The translations under genes were made by a program, and so were the position numbers. DNA of 6,216 nucleotides. It comes from Desulfonatronospira sp. Its GTDB lineage: Bacteria > Desulfobacterota > Desulfovibrionia > Desulfovibrionales > Desulfonatronovibrionaceae. Location of the stretch: positions 1-6,216 of the forward strand of contig SLAE01000138.1 in assembly GCA_007127015.1 (NCBI GenBank), read 5' to 3'. Under the pieces are notes generated by a model. The model was given only the letters and a program-made list of their open reading frames with translations, was not told the DNA's origin and ran no database searches. Each line of letters starts with the position of its first letter. Positions within the stretch are counted from its first letter, which is position 1. Below are positions 5,509 to 6,216 of this stretch, piece after piece.

Positions 5509-5901
5509 TTACCGCGCAACGAGAATTAGGCCCTGCACCACCTCGAAATGCCTGTCCCTGGAAAGAAGCTTGTATCCATGCTGAAAGGCAGAGGCTGCAA
5601 TCCATATGTCATTCGTGGGTATCGGTGTGCCTGCGATTTTGAGCTTGTTCAGAAGGGAGGCGTAAAAATCCGCAGTCTCAGTATCAATCACATGAACAGC
5701 TACCCGGGGAGAGTCCAGAAAAAATTCAAGTTCTGCTCTGTTCTTATCCTCCCTGTTACCGCCCTTGAACCCTGAAAGCAGCTCTCCGATGCTTATTGTG
5801 CAGATACCGATCCTGTCCACTTGCCGCAGATAGTCTGCTACATCCGGATCTCCTTTGAGAGCCAGGGAGTAGATGTTGGTATCTATCATCACTCTTTTCA
5901 T
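5509..5901 (-). CDS. vapC: PIN-domain toxin, VapC/FitB type
   Basis: A 130-residue protein covering one PIN domain, the normal VapC length. The four acidic residues that hold Mg2+ or Mn2+ in this RNase fold are visible: Asp7 in MIDTNIY, Glu40 in ISIGELL, Asp98 in TNDIWIAA and Asp116 in SRDRHF; the active site therefore looks intact. VapC toxins cut RNA, often initiator tRNA or the 23S rRNA sarcin-ricin loop, and stop translation until held by their antitoxin; the target of this one is unknown. The ATG (5901-5899) overlaps the antitoxin stop as ATGA, so translation is probably coupled and the antitoxin is made first. The partner is of the ribbon-helix-helix type, which makes FitAB an equally good name for the pair. 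Confidence 0.93.
   Translation of the reverse strand: MKRVMIDTNIYSLALKGDPDVADYLRQVDRIGICTISIGELLSGFKGGNREDKNRAELEFFLDSPRVAVHVIDTETADFYASLLNKLKIAGTPIPTNDIWIAASAFQHGYKLLSRDRHFEVVQGLILVAR
5898..5901 (-). other. ATGA overlap of antitoxin stop and toxin start
   Basis: The toxin ATG (5901-5899) overlaps the antitoxin TGA (5900-5898). This is a common layout in vapBC operons and couples toxin synthesis to prior antitoxin translation. Confidence 0.9.
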
Positions 5902-6158
5902 GACCAGAGTTCCGGATCTATCCGCCTTTCCCGGCTGATTTTATCGTTGATTTTCCGGAATTCCTCCTCAGACCATCTGCCGAATAGATCATCCAGATCA
6001 CTGTATTTTCTGGAATATTTTTTCTCCTTATCCAGCCCGAGTTCTTTTTTGATTATATCCAGGATCAGTCGGTTTGTGCTCTTGCCTTGCCTGGAAGCTG
6101 CCTTTTTCAGCTTTTCAGAGGTTTCCTGGTCTATGCCGCGCAGGGTGATTGCCTTCAT
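5898..6158 (-). CDS. vapB: Ribbon-helix-helix antitoxin, VapB/FitA type
   Basis: An 86-residue antitoxin. Residues 2-8 (KAITLRG) form the DNA-contacting beta strand, and helices near 10-22 and 26-40 complete a ribbon-helix-helix fold that dimerises and binds the operon's own operator. The acidic C-terminal part contains DLDDLFGRWSEEEF (54-67) and ends RRIDPELW, a pattern typical of FitA-type antitoxins that inserts into the PIN toxin and blocks its active site. ATG 6158 is preferred to the in-frame TTG at 6170: it has GGAGG five bases upstream, and the TTG codon itself overlaps that ribosome site. First gene of a two-gene operon with the toxin. Confidence 0.92.
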   Translation of the reverse strand: MKAITLRGIDQETSEKLKKAASRQGKSTNRLILDIIKKELGLDKEKKYSRKYSDLDDLFGRWSEEEFRKINDKISRERRIDPELWS

Positions 6159-6163
6159 AAAAT

Positions 6164-6168
6164 CCTCC
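6164..6168 (-). promoter_or_regulatory. Ribosome-binding site of the antitoxin gene
   Basis: GGAGG on the minus strand lies five bases before ATG 6158. It overlaps the alternative TTG start (6170-6168), which rules out that longer reading and sets the protein at 86 residues. Confidence 0.8.
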
Positions 6169-6175
6169 AAAGTAT

Positions 6176-6200
6176 CTTATAGAGATTTCACTTTGAAATC
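6176..6200 (-). promoter_or_regulatory. Candidate autoregulated promoter/operator of the toxin-antitoxin operon
   Basis: GATTTC-ACTTT-GAAATC (6184-6200) is a perfect 6-bp inverted repeat. Just downstream in the direction of transcription is TATAAG (plus-strand 6176-6181), a possible -10. VapBC/FitAB complexes normally repress their own operon through such palindromes. The matching -35 (TTATGA) is weak, so the exact promoter is uncertain. Confidence 0.45.
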
Positions 6201-6216
6201 ATAAAATAGCATCACA

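Noticed and set aside
6159..6170. TTG start giving a 90-residue antitoxin
   Set aside because: The TTG overlaps the GGAGG that serves the ATG at 6158, and the family begins at the beta strand MKAITLRG.
5821..6204. 127-codon open frame on the plus strand
   Set aside because: It is antisense to the antitoxin and the start of the toxin; Ser/Phe-rich composition typical of a shadow frame.
1..6216. CRISPR array, rRNA, or phage/IS genes
   Set aside because: No regularly spaced repeats, no rRNA-like stretch and no transposase or integrase motifs were seen on either strand.

Overview
The window looks like chromosome from an anaerobic bacterium, most likely a sulfate-reducing deltaproteobacterium (Desulfovibrionales-like). 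This is inferred from the gene set: rubrerythrin behind a PerR/Fur-type operator, a three-domain NifU with NifS and no other nif genes nearby, and a NavAb-like sodium channel of the kind common in marine and alkaliphilic bacteria. No rRNA or other phylogenetic marker is present, so the assignment is tentative. Every gene I can support lies on the minus strand, so transcription runs from high to low coordinates.

From high to low coordinates: (1) 5509-6158 is a type II toxin-antitoxin pair, a ribbon-helix-helix antitoxin (VapB/FitA type) overlapping a PIN-domain toxin (VapC/FitB type) by four bases, with a palindromic candidate operator upstream. (2) 5140-5508 is a 369-base gap with no convincing gene. 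(3) 4369-5139 is a short-chain dehydrogenase/reductase with a likely terminator just after it. (4) 4077-4368 is mostly noncoding and holds a 47-base near-perfect palindrome. (5) 3513-4076 is a SpoIIM/DUF95-family membrane protein, ending in a hairpin that may be a terminator. (6) 1311-3346 is the nifU-nifS pair, overlapping by four bases and probably translationally coupled. (7) 435-1244 is a complete bacterial voltage-gated sodium channel, 66 bases after nifS. (8) 99-434 is intergenic and holds a 199-base, MITE-like element with near-perfect terminal inverted repeats and internal palindromes. (9) 1-98 is the N-terminal end of a rubrerythrin, cut by the window edge.

The best-understood functional unit is nifU-nifS: NifS takes sulfur from cysteine and NifU carries the scaffold for Fe-S cluster assembly, probably as a general supply system since no nitrogenase genes are seen. 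Rubrerythrin, a peroxide-reducing diiron protein, fits the same theme of iron and oxidative stress in an anaerobe but has its own promoter. The channel may be read through from nifUS or separately expressed. No wholly new multi-gene system is evident. The least explained items are the 191-389 element, the 4240-4286 palindrome and the structured leader of the sodium channel.
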